Assembly (NCBI RefSeq): GCF_030679875.1
Contig: NZ_JAUXSP010000029.1
Span: forward strand, 62,001-126,000
Source of the DNA: Phenylobacterium sp.
GTDB taxonomy: Bacteria > Pseudomonadota > Alphaproteobacteria > Caulobacterales > Caulobacteraceae
DNA length: 64,000 bases
Direction: 5' to 3'
Shown here: in pieces, positions 24,872 to 33,411 of the stretch
Position numbering within the stretch: the first letter of the stretch is position 1
Layout of the letters: each line of letters begins with the position of its first letter
Made by a program: the position numbers and the translations under genes
Notes under the pieces: model-generated
Database searches by the model: none
Told to the model about the DNA's origin: nothing
What the model saw: only the letters and a program-made list of their open reading frames with translations

Positions 24872-25049
24872 CCCCCAGCTTCTTGAACACCATGGCCGCC
24901 GGGCAGAAGCCCGTGAAAGCCGCCTGGATCATGTTCGCGCCAGCAAAGGCGCTGAGCAGCATCCACCAGGGGCTGACAAAATGGGCCAGGGCCAAACCGG
25001 CCAGGACGACGAGGCCGGCGAAGACGAATACCGCGCGGTCGAGGGTCAT
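24846..25049 (-). CDS. DUF2892 small membrane protein
   Basis: The 67-residue protein has two membrane helices (AVFVFAGLVVLAGLALAHF and WWMLLSAFAGANMIQAAFTGF) followed by CPAAMVFKKLGVKPG, the standard DUF2892 pattern also found as the C-terminal part of the rhodanese YgaP. Its ATG overlaps the thioredoxin stop as ATGA, so it is the last gene of the sqr-trxC-DUF2892 operon. DUF2892 proteins are commonly linked with sulfane-sulfur enzymes, which fits. The precise role is unknown. Its 3' end overlaps the convergent nitronate monooxygenase gene. Confidence 0.88.
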   Translation of the reverse strand: MTLDRAVFVFAGLVVLAGLALAHFVSPWWMLLSAFAGANMIQAAFTGFCPAAMVFKKLGVKPGPAFR

Positions 25050-25516
25050 TGAGGTTGTTCCTTGTTTGAGCTGGGGCTCCTGGCGCCAGCCAGGGCCTGG
25101 TTCACCCAGGCGGTGATCTGATCTGTGGTCATGGCGCCGGCCCGTCGGGCGACTTCGCGACCGTCCTGCAGCAGGATGAGCGCCGGTATGCCTGAAACAC
25201 CCAGGGCGGCGCTGGCCTCGGGCGCCTCGTCGGCGTTGAGCTTGAGCAGGCGAACCCGAGGCTCCAGCCGTGCGGCGGCGGCGGCGAAGTGCGGCGCCAT
25301 GGATCGGCAGGGTCCGCACCAGGGCGCCCACACGTCCAGCAGGACGGCGACCCCCTGGTTGGATCGCTGATGAACCTGCAATTCCCGGGCGTCGACCTCG
25401 GTCGGCTGGCCCTGGAACAGTGCGACCCCACAGCGGCCGCACTTGGCGGCGGCGGGGTTCCGCTCGGTCGGAATTCGGTTGGCCGCCGCGCAGGCAGGAC
25501 AGACGATCTGCGTCAT
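25046..25516 (-). CDS. trxC: Thioredoxin 2 (zinc-ribbon thioredoxin)
   Basis: The 156-residue protein has an N-terminal zinc ribbon (CPACAAANRIP and CGRCG, about residues 6-30) and a thioredoxin domain with the active site WAPWCGPCRSM near residue 65 and the cis-proline at GIPALIL. It reduces disulfides and persulfides in the cytoplasm. It sits between the sulfide:quinone oxidoreductase gene (2-base gap) and the DUF2892 gene (ATGA overlap), so it is part of the sulfide operon. Release of sulfide from protein persulfides is a likely job there. Length fits TrxC. Confidence 0.95.
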   Translation of the reverse strand: MTQIVCPACAAANRIPTERNPAAAKCGRCGVALFQGQPTEVDARELQVHQRSNQGVAVLLDVWAPWCGPCRSMAPHFAAAAARLEPRVRLLKLNADEAPEASAALGVSGIPALILLQDGREVARRAGAMTTDQITAWVNQALAGARSPSSNKEQPQ

Positions 25517-25518
25517 GA

Positions 25519-26796
25519 TCAGACCTTCAATTTGCGGGCGCCAATCAGGTCCAGAGCAAGCTTCTCATAGAAGGGCGTGGCTTCCCCTCTCTTGATCTTG
25601 GAGATGAAGTACTTCTCGAACCCGATCTTCGCCAGGTGGACCCAGCGCCCCTCGGCGGCCCAGTTCAGGTTGCGGGGCGGGATCTGAGGCTGGGCGATGA
25701 AGGCCACGCCGCTGTCGCCAAAATCCGCCAGGCAGATGGCGTTCCAGGTGGCTTCATGAGTCGGTTCGGCGCCCGCCAGCAGCTCTTTCAGGTTCTCGGC
25801 GATGGCGGTGACCATGCTCTCGATCATGAAGCCGGTCTTGGGGACGCCTACAGGCACCGGGGTCTTGCCCATGGGTGGGATCGCCACGCAGACGCCCAGG
25901 GAGAAGACGTTGGGATAGGCGGGATTGCGCTGGTGCTTGTCGGCCAGGATGAAGCCCCTGGGGTTCGATAGCCCCTCCACGCCCATCACGGCGGCCACCC
26001 CGCGGAAGGCCGGCAACATCATGGCGTAGGCGAAAGGCAGATCATGCTCGGCCTTGACCGTGCCGTCGTCGGCGATCTCCTCCACCGCCATGTGGCCGTC
26101 AGTGACCTTGGCCACCTTGGCGTTGGTGATGAACCTGATGTGCCGCTGGCGCATCTCGCTTTCCAGCAGGACCTTGGTGTCGCCCACCCCGTCCAGACCA
26201 AGGTGGCCCACATAGGGCTCGGCGGTGACGAAGGTCATCGGCACCTGATCACGGATCTTGCGACGTCGCAGTTCGGTGTCGAGGATCATGGCGAACTCGT
26301 AGGCCGGCCCATAGCAGGACGCCCCCTGCACCGCCCCGACCACGATTGACCCCGGATTGCGGGCGAAGATCTCGAATGCTTCGGCGGCGCGTTCGGCGTG
26401 ATCGACATGACAGATCGACTGGGTGAAGCCTTCAGGACCAAGGCCCTCAATCTCATCGAAGGCGAGTTCCGGCCCCGTGGCGATCACCAGGTAGTCGTAG
26501 AAGAGGCTCTCGCCGTCGGCCAACTCCAGTCGGTTTTCCTGAGGATGAACCTTGCGGGTGCCGACGCCGGTGAAGCCGATCTTCTTCCTCGCCATGATCG
26601 GCGGCAGGTCCACCTCGATGGCCGCGCGGTCCCGCCAGCCGACCGCAACCCAAGGGTTTGACGGCACGAAGTGGAAGGTGTCGCCCTGGGACACCACCAT
26701 CACCTCGGCCTTGGAGCCGACGGCTTCCTTGATCTCGAAAGCGGCGACCGCTCCGCCGAGACCGGCGCCCAATATGGCTATCACTGGCTTTTTCAT
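25519..26796 (-). CDS. sqr: Sulfide:quinone oxidoreductase
   Basis: The 425-residue flavoprotein oxidises sulfide at the membrane face and passes electrons to quinone. The N-terminal FAD site is VIAILGAGLGGAVAAFEI, and LVIATGPEL near residue 105 is typical. Cysteines fall where the enzyme needs them: C129 (SICHVDH), C161 (GASCYGP) and C355 (NAICLADFG), closely matching the C128/C160/C356 set I recall for the Acidithiobacillus enzyme; C303 is extra. The C-terminal membrane-binding helices (GFEKYFISKIKRGEATPFYE) are present. I chose the ATG at 26796 giving MKKPVIAILGAG; the frame is open to 26880. It is divergent from the rhodanese gene with an operator-like site between, and heads the sqr-trxC-DUF2892 operon. 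Confidence 0.92.
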   Translation of the reverse strand: MKKPVIAILGAGLGGAVAAFEIKEAVGSKAEVMVVSQGDTFHFVPSNPWVAVGWRDRAAIEVDLPPIMARKKIGFTGVGTRKVHPQENRLELADGESLFYDYLVIATGPELAFDEIEGLGPEGFTQSICHVDHAERAAEAFEIFARNPGSIVVGAVQGASCYGPAYEFAMILDTELRRRKIRDQVPMTFVTAEPYVGHLGLDGVGDTKVLLESEMRQRHIRFITNAKVAKVTDGHMAVEEIADDGTVKAEHDLPFAYAMMLPAFRGVAAVMGVEGLSNPRGFILADKHQRNPAYPNVFSLGVCVAIPPMGKTPVPVGVPKTGFMIESMVTAIAENLKELLAGAEPTHEATWNAICLADFGDSGVAFIAQPQIPPRNLNWAAEGRWVHLAKIGFEKYFISKIKRGEATPFYEKLALDLIGARKLKV

Positions 26797-26902
26797 CGCA
26801 TGACCCTGATCTCTCCGGCGGCCCCGGCATTGATCACCGTCAAGGCGGCGCCGGTCATGTGGCCCCAGTTTCGATGTCACTTGAATGGGCCGCTGAAATC
26901 TT

Positions 26903-26924
26903 TATATGCGTACTTGCGAATATA
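26903..26924. promoter_or_regulatory. 22-bp dyad, site 1 of the sulfide regulon operator
   Basis: TATATGCG-N5-GCGAATATA is a near-palindrome 35 bases before the rhodanese start and 106 bases before the sqr start. A copy with 16 of 17 identical non-spacer bases lies, inverted, at 33412-33433. AT-rich dyads of this size are what BigR/SqrR-type ArsR repressors bind. Confidence 0.7.
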
Positions 26925-26958
26925 CAATGGTTTTCATGATAGGCCGGAGAGACGCCAG

Positions 26959-27312
26959 ATGACCCCCGCCACCGACCTTCGTCCCGCGCATGTGCGCGAC
27001 AGCCTTGCCGCCCGCCAGATCGTGCTCATCGATGTGCGTGAGCCCGCCGAGTATGCCGCCGAGCGCATCCACGGGGCGCTGAACTACCCCCTGTCGACCT
27101 TTGACCCCGACGCCCTTCCCGCGGGCGGGCCCCGCGCCATCGTCCTGCAGTGTGGCTCCGGCAAGCGTTCGGCGATGGCCATGGATCTATGCCGCAAGGC
27201 GGGAGTCGAGATCGCTGGCCACCTGGACGGCGGCATCGGGGCCTGGCGCGCGGCCGACCTGCCCATCGTCCGCATCGACCCGGCCACCGGCGCCGTCCGC
27301 GACGCTCGCTGA
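26959..27312 (+). CDS. Rhodanese-like sulfurtransferase
   Basis: The 117-residue single-domain rhodanese moves sulfane sulfur between thiols, for example from persulfide to an acceptor. It has the family marks IDVREPAEYAAERIHGALNYPL and the active-site loop VLQCGSGKRSAMAM with the catalytic cysteine near residue 70, then LDGGIGAWRAADLP. The frame is open further upstream (from 26671), but the ATG at 26959 has GGAGA nearby and gives the normal domain start. It is the first gene of the plus-strand operon rhodanese-MFP-RND-ArsR and is divergent from sqr, with operator site 1 between. Confidence 0.93.
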   Translation: MTPATDLRPAHVRDSLAARQIVLIDVREPAEYAAERIHGALNYPLSTFDPDALPAGGPRAIVLQCGSGKRSAMAMDLCRKAGVEIAGHLDGGIGAWRAADLPIVRIDPATGAVRDAR

Positions 27313-27332
27313 ACCCCAGGAAGAAGAAGCCC

Positions 27333-28382
27333 ATGCGCCCCCTGCTGACCGCGAGCCTCCTGGCCATCACCCTTGGGGCCCTGTCCCTTGGCGTCGGCGC
27401 CTGCTCGGAAACGGCCGCGCCGCCGCCGCCAGCAACGACCGCGGCCCAGGGCGAGCGGCTGACCCTTCGCGCTCAGCCGGTGGACGACCTCAAGCCCGTG
27501 GCCGCCAGCGTGGTCACCCGGAACATGGCTGAGGCCCGGGCTCGGATCGGCGGCACGCTCACTGAGCTTCGGGTGCGTGAGGGTGATCAGGTCCAGAAGG
27601 GCCAGCTGATTGGCAAGGTGTCCGACCAGCGGCTGAACCTGGAGACCACAGCCTTCGAGGCCCAGGCCGCCGCCGCCGCCGCTGAAGCCGCAAGAGCATC
27701 GGCCGAGCTGTCGCGGGTGCAGGTGCTCTATGACAAGGGCTTCTACGCCAAGGCGCGGCTGGAACAGGCCCAGGCTGGCGCCCGCGCCGCTGAGAGCATG
27801 GCCGCCGCAGCCCGAGCCCAGCGCGCCGCCAGCGCCGAGATGGGATCTCAGGGGGCGATCCTGGCTCCCTCCTCTGGCCGGGTGGTGCGGGCAGATGTCC
27901 CGGCCGGTTCGGTCGTCGCAGGTGGGCAGTCGGTGGCGACGATCACCTCTGGCGAGCCGTTGCTGCGCGTCGAGCTGCCCGAGGGCCAGGCTCGCGCCCT
28001 GAAGGTCGGGGACCAGGCCCCGGTCTCCGCCGGCGACCTCCCGGGTCTGGCGGCCTTTGGGACCGTGGTCCAGGTCTACCCTTCCGTCACCGGCGGCCAG
28101 GTGACCGCCGACCTTAGGGTCGAGGGCCTGCGCGCCGACCTGATCGGCCAGCGGGTTCGGGTGCAGGTCAAGGTGGGCGAACGCGAGGCCCTTGTGGTTC
28201 CTGACGCCTATGTGGAGACGCGGTTCGGCCTGGACTTCGTCCGGATCGTGGGGCCTGACGGCCAGGCCCGGGAGGTCGCCGTGCAGGCCACGCCGGCGCC
28301 CACGCCAGGCCAGATTGAAATCCTGTCCGGCGCCCGGGCGGGGGATGTCCTGCTGGCGTCGACCCAGGGAGCGGCCCGATGA
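27333..28382 (+). CDS. RND efflux membrane-fusion lipoprotein
   Basis: The 349-residue protein is a periplasmic adaptor. It starts with a lipoprotein signal (LLAITLGALSLGVGAC, lipid on Cys24), then a barrel-lipoyl part GGTLTELRVREGDQVQKGQLIGKV, a coiled-coil hairpin rich in Ala/Arg (about 100-175), the second lipoyl half APSSGRVVRADVPAGSVVAGGQSVATI, and a beta-barrel. It starts 20 bases after the rhodanese stop with AGGAAG, and its end overlaps the RND pump gene as ATGA. Inclusion between rhodanese and ArsR suggests export of a sulfur compound or of toxic electrophiles; the substrate is not deducible. Confidence 0.92.
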   Translation: MRPLLTASLLAITLGALSLGVGACSETAAPPPPATTAAQGERLTLRAQPVDDLKPVAASVVTRNMAEARARIGGTLTELRVREGDQVQKGQLIGKVSDQRLNLETTAFEAQAAAAAAEAARASAELSRVQVLYDKGFYAKARLEQAQAGARAAESMAAAARAQRAASAEMGSQGAILAPSSGRVVRADVPAGSVVAGGQSVATITSGEPLLRVELPEGQARALKVGDQAPVSAGDLPGLAAFGTVVQVYPSVTGGQVTADLRVEGLRADLIGQRVRVQVKVGEREALVVPDAYVETRFGLDFVRIVGPDGQAREVAVQATPAPTPGQIEILSGARAGDVLLASTQGAAR

Positions 28383-31300
28383 ACCTGGGCATCTCGGGAC
28401 GCCTGACACAGGCCACCATTCATTCGCCCCTGACGCCCCTGGCCCTGTTGGCGGCCATCGCGGTAGGGCTGATGGCCCTGATCTCAATTCCACGCGAGGA
28501 GGAGCCGCAGATCAGCGTCCCCATGGTCGATATCATGGTGGCGACCCCTGGCCTGCGGGCGGCCGACGCCGCGGAGCTGGTGGCCAAGCCGCTGGAGACC
28601 ATCGTCAAGTCCATCGATACGGTGGATCACGTCTATACCCAGGTGCAGGACGATCAGGTCCTGGTCACCGCCCGCTTCGATGTGGGCGAGGCCCCGGAGG
28701 ACGCCGCCGTCCGGGTCCACGAAAAGGTTCGCGCCAACTACGACCAGATTCCCGTCGGCATCCCCGAGCCGATGATCGTCACCCGGGGGATCAACGATGT
28801 CCCAGCCGTGGTCCTGACCCTGACGCCCACGCCAGAGATGGCTGAGCGCTGGTCCGACCAGGCCCTCTATGACGTCGCGCTTAAGCTGCGCACCGAGGTG
28901 GCCAAGGTCGAGGATGTCGGCCTGACCTTCATCGTCGGGGGCCGGCCTGACGAAATCCGTATTGAACCCGACCCCGAGCGGTTGAACCTGCGCGGGGTTC
29001 CCCTGGGTGGCGTGATCGAGGCTGTGCGCCAGGCCAATCTCAGCTTTCCCGCCGGCGCCATACGCCAGAACGGCCAGGCCGTTGAGGTCACCGCCGGCCG
29101 CACGCTGTCGAGCGCCCAGGAGGTGGGTCTGCTCAGCGTCCCCTCGGTCAAGGGCGAGCCGGTCTATGTCCGCGACGTGGCCAACGTCGTGCAGGCGCCG
29201 CGGGAGGACCAGGCCCGGGTCTGGCGTCACAGCCGCACCGCTGAGGGCTGGACCCAGGCGCCGGCCGTCAGCCTGGCCATCGCCAAGCGCCAGGGCGCCA
29301 ACGCCGTGGTGGTCTCAGACCACATTCTGGAGCGGGTGGAGAGCCTGCGCGGGACCTTGATCCCCGAGGGGCTGGAGGTCGCCGTCAGCCGCGACTACGG
29401 CGAGAGCGCCAACGAGAAGGCCAATGAGCTGCTCTTCCACCTGGGGCTGGCCACCGTCTCCATCGTCATCCTGATCGGCCTGGCCATTGGCTGGCGGGAG
29501 GCCGGCGTCACCGCGGTGGTCATTCCCACCACCATCCTGCTGACCCTCTTCGCCTCGAACCTGATGGGCTACACTATCAACCGGGTCAGCCTGTTCGCCC
29601 TGATCTTCTCCATCGGCATCCTGGTCGACGACGCCATCGTCATGATCGAAAACATCGCCCGGCACTGGGCGATGAAGGACGGCCGCACCCCCACCCAGGC
29701 GGCCATCGAGGCCGTGGCTGAAGTGGGCAATCCCACCGTCGTGGCGACCCTGACTGTCGTGGCCGCCCTGCTGCCCATGCTGTTCGTCTCAGGGCTCATG
29801 GGCCCCTACATGGCGCCGATCCCGGTCAACGCCTCGGCGGCCATGGTCTTCTCCTTCTTTGTGGCCGTGGTCATCGCGCCCTGGCTGATGGTCCGCTTCG
29901 CCCGCCAGTCCCTGGCCGAGGGACAGGGGCATGGGCATGGGCATGACGCGGGCGGCGGTCGTCTGGGCGGGGCCTACCGCGCCCTGGCCAGCCGGGTGAT
30001 CGCCAGCCGGCGCAGCGCCTGGATCTTCCTGGGCGCCGTCGGCCTGGCGACCCTGTTGTCCATGAGCATGTTCGCCACCAAGACGGTGACGGTGAAGCTG
30101 CTGCCCTTCGACAACAAGTCAGAGCTGCAGGTGGTCCTCGATCTGCCCGAGGGCGCCAGTCTGGAGACCACCGAGCGGACCCTGGCGGCGGCGGCCGAGA
30201 TCGCCCGATCAATCCCCGAGGTCATGGCCATAGAGGCCTATGCCGGCACGGCCTCGCCTTTCAATTTCAACGGTCTGGTGCGCCACTACTACCTGCGCGA
30301 ACGCCCGGAGATGGGCGACCTGTCCATCACCCTTTCCCACAAGGGCGAGCGCAAACGCGCCAGCCACGCCATCGCCCTGGACCTGCGTGAACGGCTCACG
30401 GACCTGCCCCTGCCCAACGGCGGTTCGGTGAAGGTGGTCGAGGCGCCGCCAGGCCCGCCGGTCATGGCCACCCTGCTGGCCGAGATCTACGGCCCTGACG
30501 CCGAGACCCGGCGCGCCGTGGCCGCCGAGGTGAAGGGACTGTTCCAGTCGATCCCCTACATCGTCGATGTCGACGACTCCTATGGCGAGCCCCGCCCCCG
30601 TTTGCGCCTGACGCCAGCCCGCGACACCCTGGAGCATCTGGGCGTGTCAGAGGGCGAGGTGATGAGCTCAATCGGGGCGGTCTTGGGCGGCGGGCCGGTG
30701 GGCTACGCCCATCGCGGCGAGGGACGCATGCCCCTGGAAATTTCCGTTCGGCTGCCCCAGTCCGACCGAACCTGGGGTGAACGCCTGGCCGCCACGCCGG
30801 TGGCGGTGTCAGAGACCGCAGGCGGCCGACGGCTGGTGGAGCTGGGCGAGGTGGTCGAGGCCACATCCGAATTCGGATCTCATATGATCTATCGCCGGGA
30901 CGGTCGGGACGCTGAAATGGTCACCGCCGAACTGGCCGGCCAGTACGAGGCGCCAATCTACGGCATGATGGCCGTCGGCGACGCCATCGACGCCCATGAC
31001 TGGGGCGACCTTCCCAAGCCCGTGGTCCGTCTGAATGGCCAGCCCAGCGATGAGAGCACCCCGACCCTTCTGTGGGACGGTGAATGGGAGATCACCTGGG
31101 TCACCTTCCGCGACATGGGGGCGGCCTTCGCCGTGGCGATCCTGGGGATCTATGTCCTGGTGGTCGCCCAGTTCAAAAGCTTCCGCCTGCCCCTGGTGAT
31201 CCTGACGCCCATACCCCTGACCCTGGTCGGGATCGTCATCGGCCACATCATCTTCGGCGCGCCCTTCTCGGCCACCTCAATGATCGGCTTCATCGCGCTC

Positions 31301-31618
31301 GCCGGGATCATTGTGCGGAATTCGATCCTGCTGGTGGACTTCATCAGACACGCCCAGACCGGGGATCGACCCCTGCGGGACGTGCTGTTGGAGGCGGGCT
31401 CGATCCGGTTCAAGCCCATCGTCCTGACCGCCGCCGCGGCGATGATCGGCGCCGCGGTGATCCTGTTCGACCCCATCTTCCAGGGGCTGGCCATCTCGCT
31501 GCTGTTTGGCCTGGCCTCATCGACCCTGCTGACCGTGCTGGTCATACCGGCCATCTATGTGGTTCTGAGAGATGACGGACGACCGGCCACCCGCCATGAC
31601 GCTGTCACGGCAGCCTAA
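28379..31618 (+). CDS. RND efflux pump permease (AcrB family)
   Basis: The 1079-residue inner-membrane proton-driven pump has the two-fold repeated 6-helix arrangement with large periplasmic loops. TM4 carries the proton-relay aspartates in SIGILVDDAIVMIENIARHW (about residue 417), and the second half ends with FIALAGIIVRNSILLVDFI. Around residue 516, in the loop between TM6 and TM7, is GHGHGHDAGGG, an unusual His-rich patch. It is coupled to the adaptor gene by ATGA and precedes the ArsR gene by 20 bases. The outer-membrane channel is not encoded nearby; the TolC-family gene at 6590 is a candidate. Confidence 0.94.
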   Translation: MNLGISGRLTQATIHSPLTPLALLAAIAVGLMALISIPREEEPQISVPMVDIMVATPGLRAADAAELVAKPLETIVKSIDTVDHVYTQVQDDQVLVTARFDVGEAPEDAAVRVHEKVRANYDQIPVGIPEPMIVTRGINDVPAVVLTLTPTPEMAERWSDQALYDVALKLRTEVAKVEDVGLTFIVGGRPDEIRIEPDPERLNLRGVPLGGVIEAVRQANLSFPAGAIRQNGQAVEVTAGRTLSSAQEVGLLSVPSVKGEPVYVRDVANVVQAPREDQARVWRHSRTAEGWTQAPAVSLAIAKRQGANAVVVSDHILERVESLRGTLIPEGLEVAVSRDYGESANEKANELLFHLGLATVSIVILIGLAIGWREAGVTAVVIPTTILLTLFASNLMGYTINRVSLFALIFSIGILVDDAIVMIENIARHWAMKDGRTPTQAAIEAVAEVGNPTVVATLTVVAALLPMLFVSGLMGPYMAPIPVNASAAMVFSFFVAVVIAPWLMVRFARQSLAEGQGHGHGHDAGGGRLGGAYRALASRVIASRRSAWIFLGAVGLATLLSMSMFATKTVTVKLLPFDNKSELQVVLDLPEGASLETTERTLAAAAEIARSIPEVMAIEAYAGTASPFNFNGLVRHYYLRERPEMGDLSITLSHKGERKRASHAIALDLRERLTDLPLPNGGSVKVVEAPPGPPVMATLLAEIYGPDAETRRAVAAEVKGLFQSIPYIVDVDDSYGEPRPRLRLTPARDTLEHLGVSEGEVMSSIGAVLGGGPVGYAHRGEGRMPLEISVRLPQSDRTWGERLAATPVAVSETAGGRRLVELGEVVEATSEFGSHMIYRRDGRDAEMVTAELAGQYEAPIYGMMAVGDAIDAHDWGDLPKPVVRLNGQPSDESTPTLLWDGEWEITWVTFRDMGAAFAVAILGIYVLVVAQFKSFRLPLVILTPIPLTLVGIVIGHIIFGAPFSATSMIGFIALAGIIVRNSILLVDFIRHAQTGDRPLRDVLLEAGSIRFKPIVLTAAAAMIGAAVILFDPIFQGLAISLLFGLASSTLLTVLVIPAIYVVLRDDGRPATRHDAVTAA

Positions 31619-31638
31619 CCGAACCTGGACCTGTGAGC

Positions 31639-31992
31639 ATGAGCAAGGCCCCCCTCAACGCCGTCGTCGCCCAGATGCCCGACCCGTCCGAGCTGGCGGC
31701 CCTGGAGGCCAGCGCCGCAGCAGCCGCCCGGCTGATGAAACTCATGTCCAGCGAGCAGCGGCTGATCATCCTCTGTCGGCTGGGGGACGGCGAGTGTTCG
31801 GTGGGCGACCTGGCCCAACATGTGGGTCTGGCCCAGTCAGCCGCCTCCCAGCACCTGGCCAAGCTGCGGGCCGAAGGGGTGGTCGGCACGCGGCGTGAGG
31901 GCCAGACTATCTTCTACCGCCTGATTGACCCCGCCGCGGCCCGGGTGATCGACACCCTGTGCGACATCTATCGCGGCAAGCCTGCGGCCTGA
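31639..31992 (+). CDS. ArsR-family repressor, BigR/SqrR-like
   Basis: The 117-residue winged-helix repressor aligns with BigR/SqrR, the sulfide/persulfide sensors: ARLMKLMSSEQRLIILCRLGDGECSVGDLAQHVGLAQSAASQHLAKLRAEGVVGTRREGQTIFYRL. Cysteines are C46 (same place as BigR Cys42), C53, and C108 in DTLCDIYRG. In BigR the second redox Cys is one helical turn later; here that position is an arginine. Persulfide would oxidise the dithiol and release the operator. It ends the rhodanese-RND operon, and probably binds both dyads (26903, 33412). Start at ATG 31639; a GTG at 31633 is also possible. Confidence 0.9.
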   Translation: MSKAPLNAVVAQMPDPSELAALEASAAAAARLMKLMSSEQRLIILCRLGDGECSVGDLAQHVGLAQSAASQHLAKLRAEGVVGTRREGQTIFYRLIDPAAARVIDTLCDIYRGKPAA

Positions 31993-31996
31993 CCGA

Positions 31997-32599
31997 TCAG
32001 CCCGGCTTGCGGGCGACCAGATCGATCAGCGCTGACGGACCGCTGTGGCCCGCGCCCTCTTCGATCACCGCGTCATAGGCGGCCAGGTCCACGATCTCGA
32101 AGTCTGCAAAGGCCGTGCGCAGCATCTCCTCGGTGTAGAGGTTCTCCGGGGTCCTTGGGCCGCCGGTGCCATAGGCGATCTGCTCGGGACGATAGCCCTC
32201 CAGCAGCACGAGCCCGCCGGGCTTCAGGGCGCGTTTCATCCCGTCAAACATCTGGGACCGCAGATCGGGGCCGGCGAACTGAATGAAGATCGCCGCCACG
32301 ATGTCGAACTTCGCCTTGGGCCAGTCCCAGCTCGCCAGGTCCACATGCTGAAGCTCGAGGCTGACCCCGCGAGCCTGCGCCAGGCGCGCGGCTTTGACCT
32401 GGGCCACGGCGGAGCCGTCGGCTGAGAGCACCGACAGTCCCTGCTGCGCCAGCCAAACGCCATTGCGGCCCTCCCCGTCGGCTACAGCCAGAGCGCTCTG
32501 GCCCGGCGCCAACCGGTGGGCCTGCCGGGCGAGGAAGGCGTTGGGCGCCTCGCCGAACAGGTAGGTCTCGCCCTGATAGCGTTCGTCCCAGAAACTCAT
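31997..32599 (-). CDS. SAM-dependent methyltransferase (TehB/thiopurine-type fold)
   Basis: The 200-residue protein is a class I methyltransferase with an opening FWDERYQGETYLFGEAPNAFLARQAH, the SAM site ALAVADGEGRNGVWLAQQGLSVLSADGSAVA, and late motifs FDIVAAIFIQFAGPDLR and LKPGGLVLLEGYRPEQI. Related proteins methylate small thiols, selenium or tellurium compounds. The ATG overlaps the TauE gene stop as ATGA, so the two are co-translated from the promoter at 33376-33457, which carries operator site 2. Within a sulfide island, methylation of sulfide or a thiol is plausible but unproven. The frame is open further upstream over the TauE gene, but that part is not coding. Confidence 0.85.
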   Translation of the reverse strand: MSFWDERYQGETYLFGEAPNAFLARQAHRLAPGQSALAVADGEGRNGVWLAQQGLSVLSADGSAVAQVKAARLAQARGVSLELQHVDLASWDWPKAKFDIVAAIFIQFAGPDLRSQMFDGMKRALKPGGLVLLEGYRPEQIAYGTGGPRTPENLYTEEMLRTAFADFEIVDLAAYDAVIEEGAGHSGPSALIDLVARKPG

Positions 32600-33375
32600 C
32601 CGACAACTCCCATCCAGGCCACATAGGCCGCCACGATCAGAACCAGACCCGCAAACAGGCGCCGCGCCAGGAGGGCGCGATCCGCCAGCAGGCCCGCCGC
32701 CCTCATGCCAAGCCAGCCGCCGGCCGTGCCCCCGGCGATGAAAAGCCCCGCGACCGGCCAGACCACCAGCCCTGAAAAGGCGTAGTTGGCCGAGGTGGCG
32801 GCGCCAAACAGGCTGACGGACAACAGGGAAGAGGCCGCGGCGTTGGCCAGGGTCATGCCGCTCGCCGCCATCAGGCCGGGCACGATCAGGAACCCGCCGC
32901 CAATGCCGAAAAATCCGGCCGCGAAACCTGTCGCCAGGCCGATCGGGGCCAGGCGCAGGGTCATGGCCCAGGAGATATGGGCCGACGGGTCGCCGGCGTC
33001 CTTCGGCTTTCGCATCATCGACAGGGCGATGGCCGCCATGGCCAGGGCGAAGAGCACGAGCAGTTGCTGGCCGTCCACCTGCTTGGCGAGGCTGGAGCCC
33101 CCCAGAGCGCCCGCCAGCCCCGCAGCGGCGAACACACTGGCGCAGGGCCACTTCACCCGTCCGCCGCGGGCATGGCCGATGAGGTTGATCGCCGCGTTGA
33201 CCGCCACAGCCGCAGCCGAGGTGCCGATGGCCAGGTGCGTGTCGCTGATCCCCACCACATAAAGCAGAGCCGGCGTCGCCAGCACCGAGCCGCCCCCGCC
33301 GAACACCGCCAACAGAAGGCCGACCACCGCGCCGCTGAGCACCGCGGCGATCATGGCTGTGGTTGTGAGGTCCAT
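32596..33375 (-). CDS. TauE/SafE-family sulfite exporter-like permease
   Basis: The 259-residue protein has about eight membrane helices and the two repeated halves of the TauE family: AAVLSGAVVGLLLAVFGGGGSVLATPALLYVVGI at the start and GLATGFAAGFFGIGGGFLIVPGLMAASG near the middle. Members export sulfite or organosulfonates. I chose the ATG at 33375 with AGGAG about 9 bases upstream; the frame runs to 33459, but that would pass through the operator. It is divergent from the persulfide dioxygenase gene, whose product makes sulfite, so export of that sulfite is the natural role. Confidence 0.92.
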   Translation of the reverse strand: MDLTTTAMIAAVLSGAVVGLLLAVFGGGGSVLATPALLYVVGISDTHLAIGTSAAAVAVNAAINLIGHARGGRVKWPCASVFAAAGLAGALGGSSLAKQVDGQQLLVLFALAMAAIALSMMRKPKDAGDPSAHISWAMTLRLAPIGLATGFAAGFFGIGGGFLIVPGLMAASGMTLANAAASSLLSVSLFGAATSANYAFSGLVVWPVAGLFIAGGTAGGWLGMRAAGLLADRALLARRLFAGLVLIVAAYVAWMGVVG

Positions 33376-33411
33376 TTGGGGTGCTCCTGTCGTGCTTGTA
33401 GCGACGTTTGC

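Noticed and set aside
27084-28493. 469-codon minus-strand frame opposite the RND adaptor
   Set aside because: Shadow frame over two real genes with no motif.
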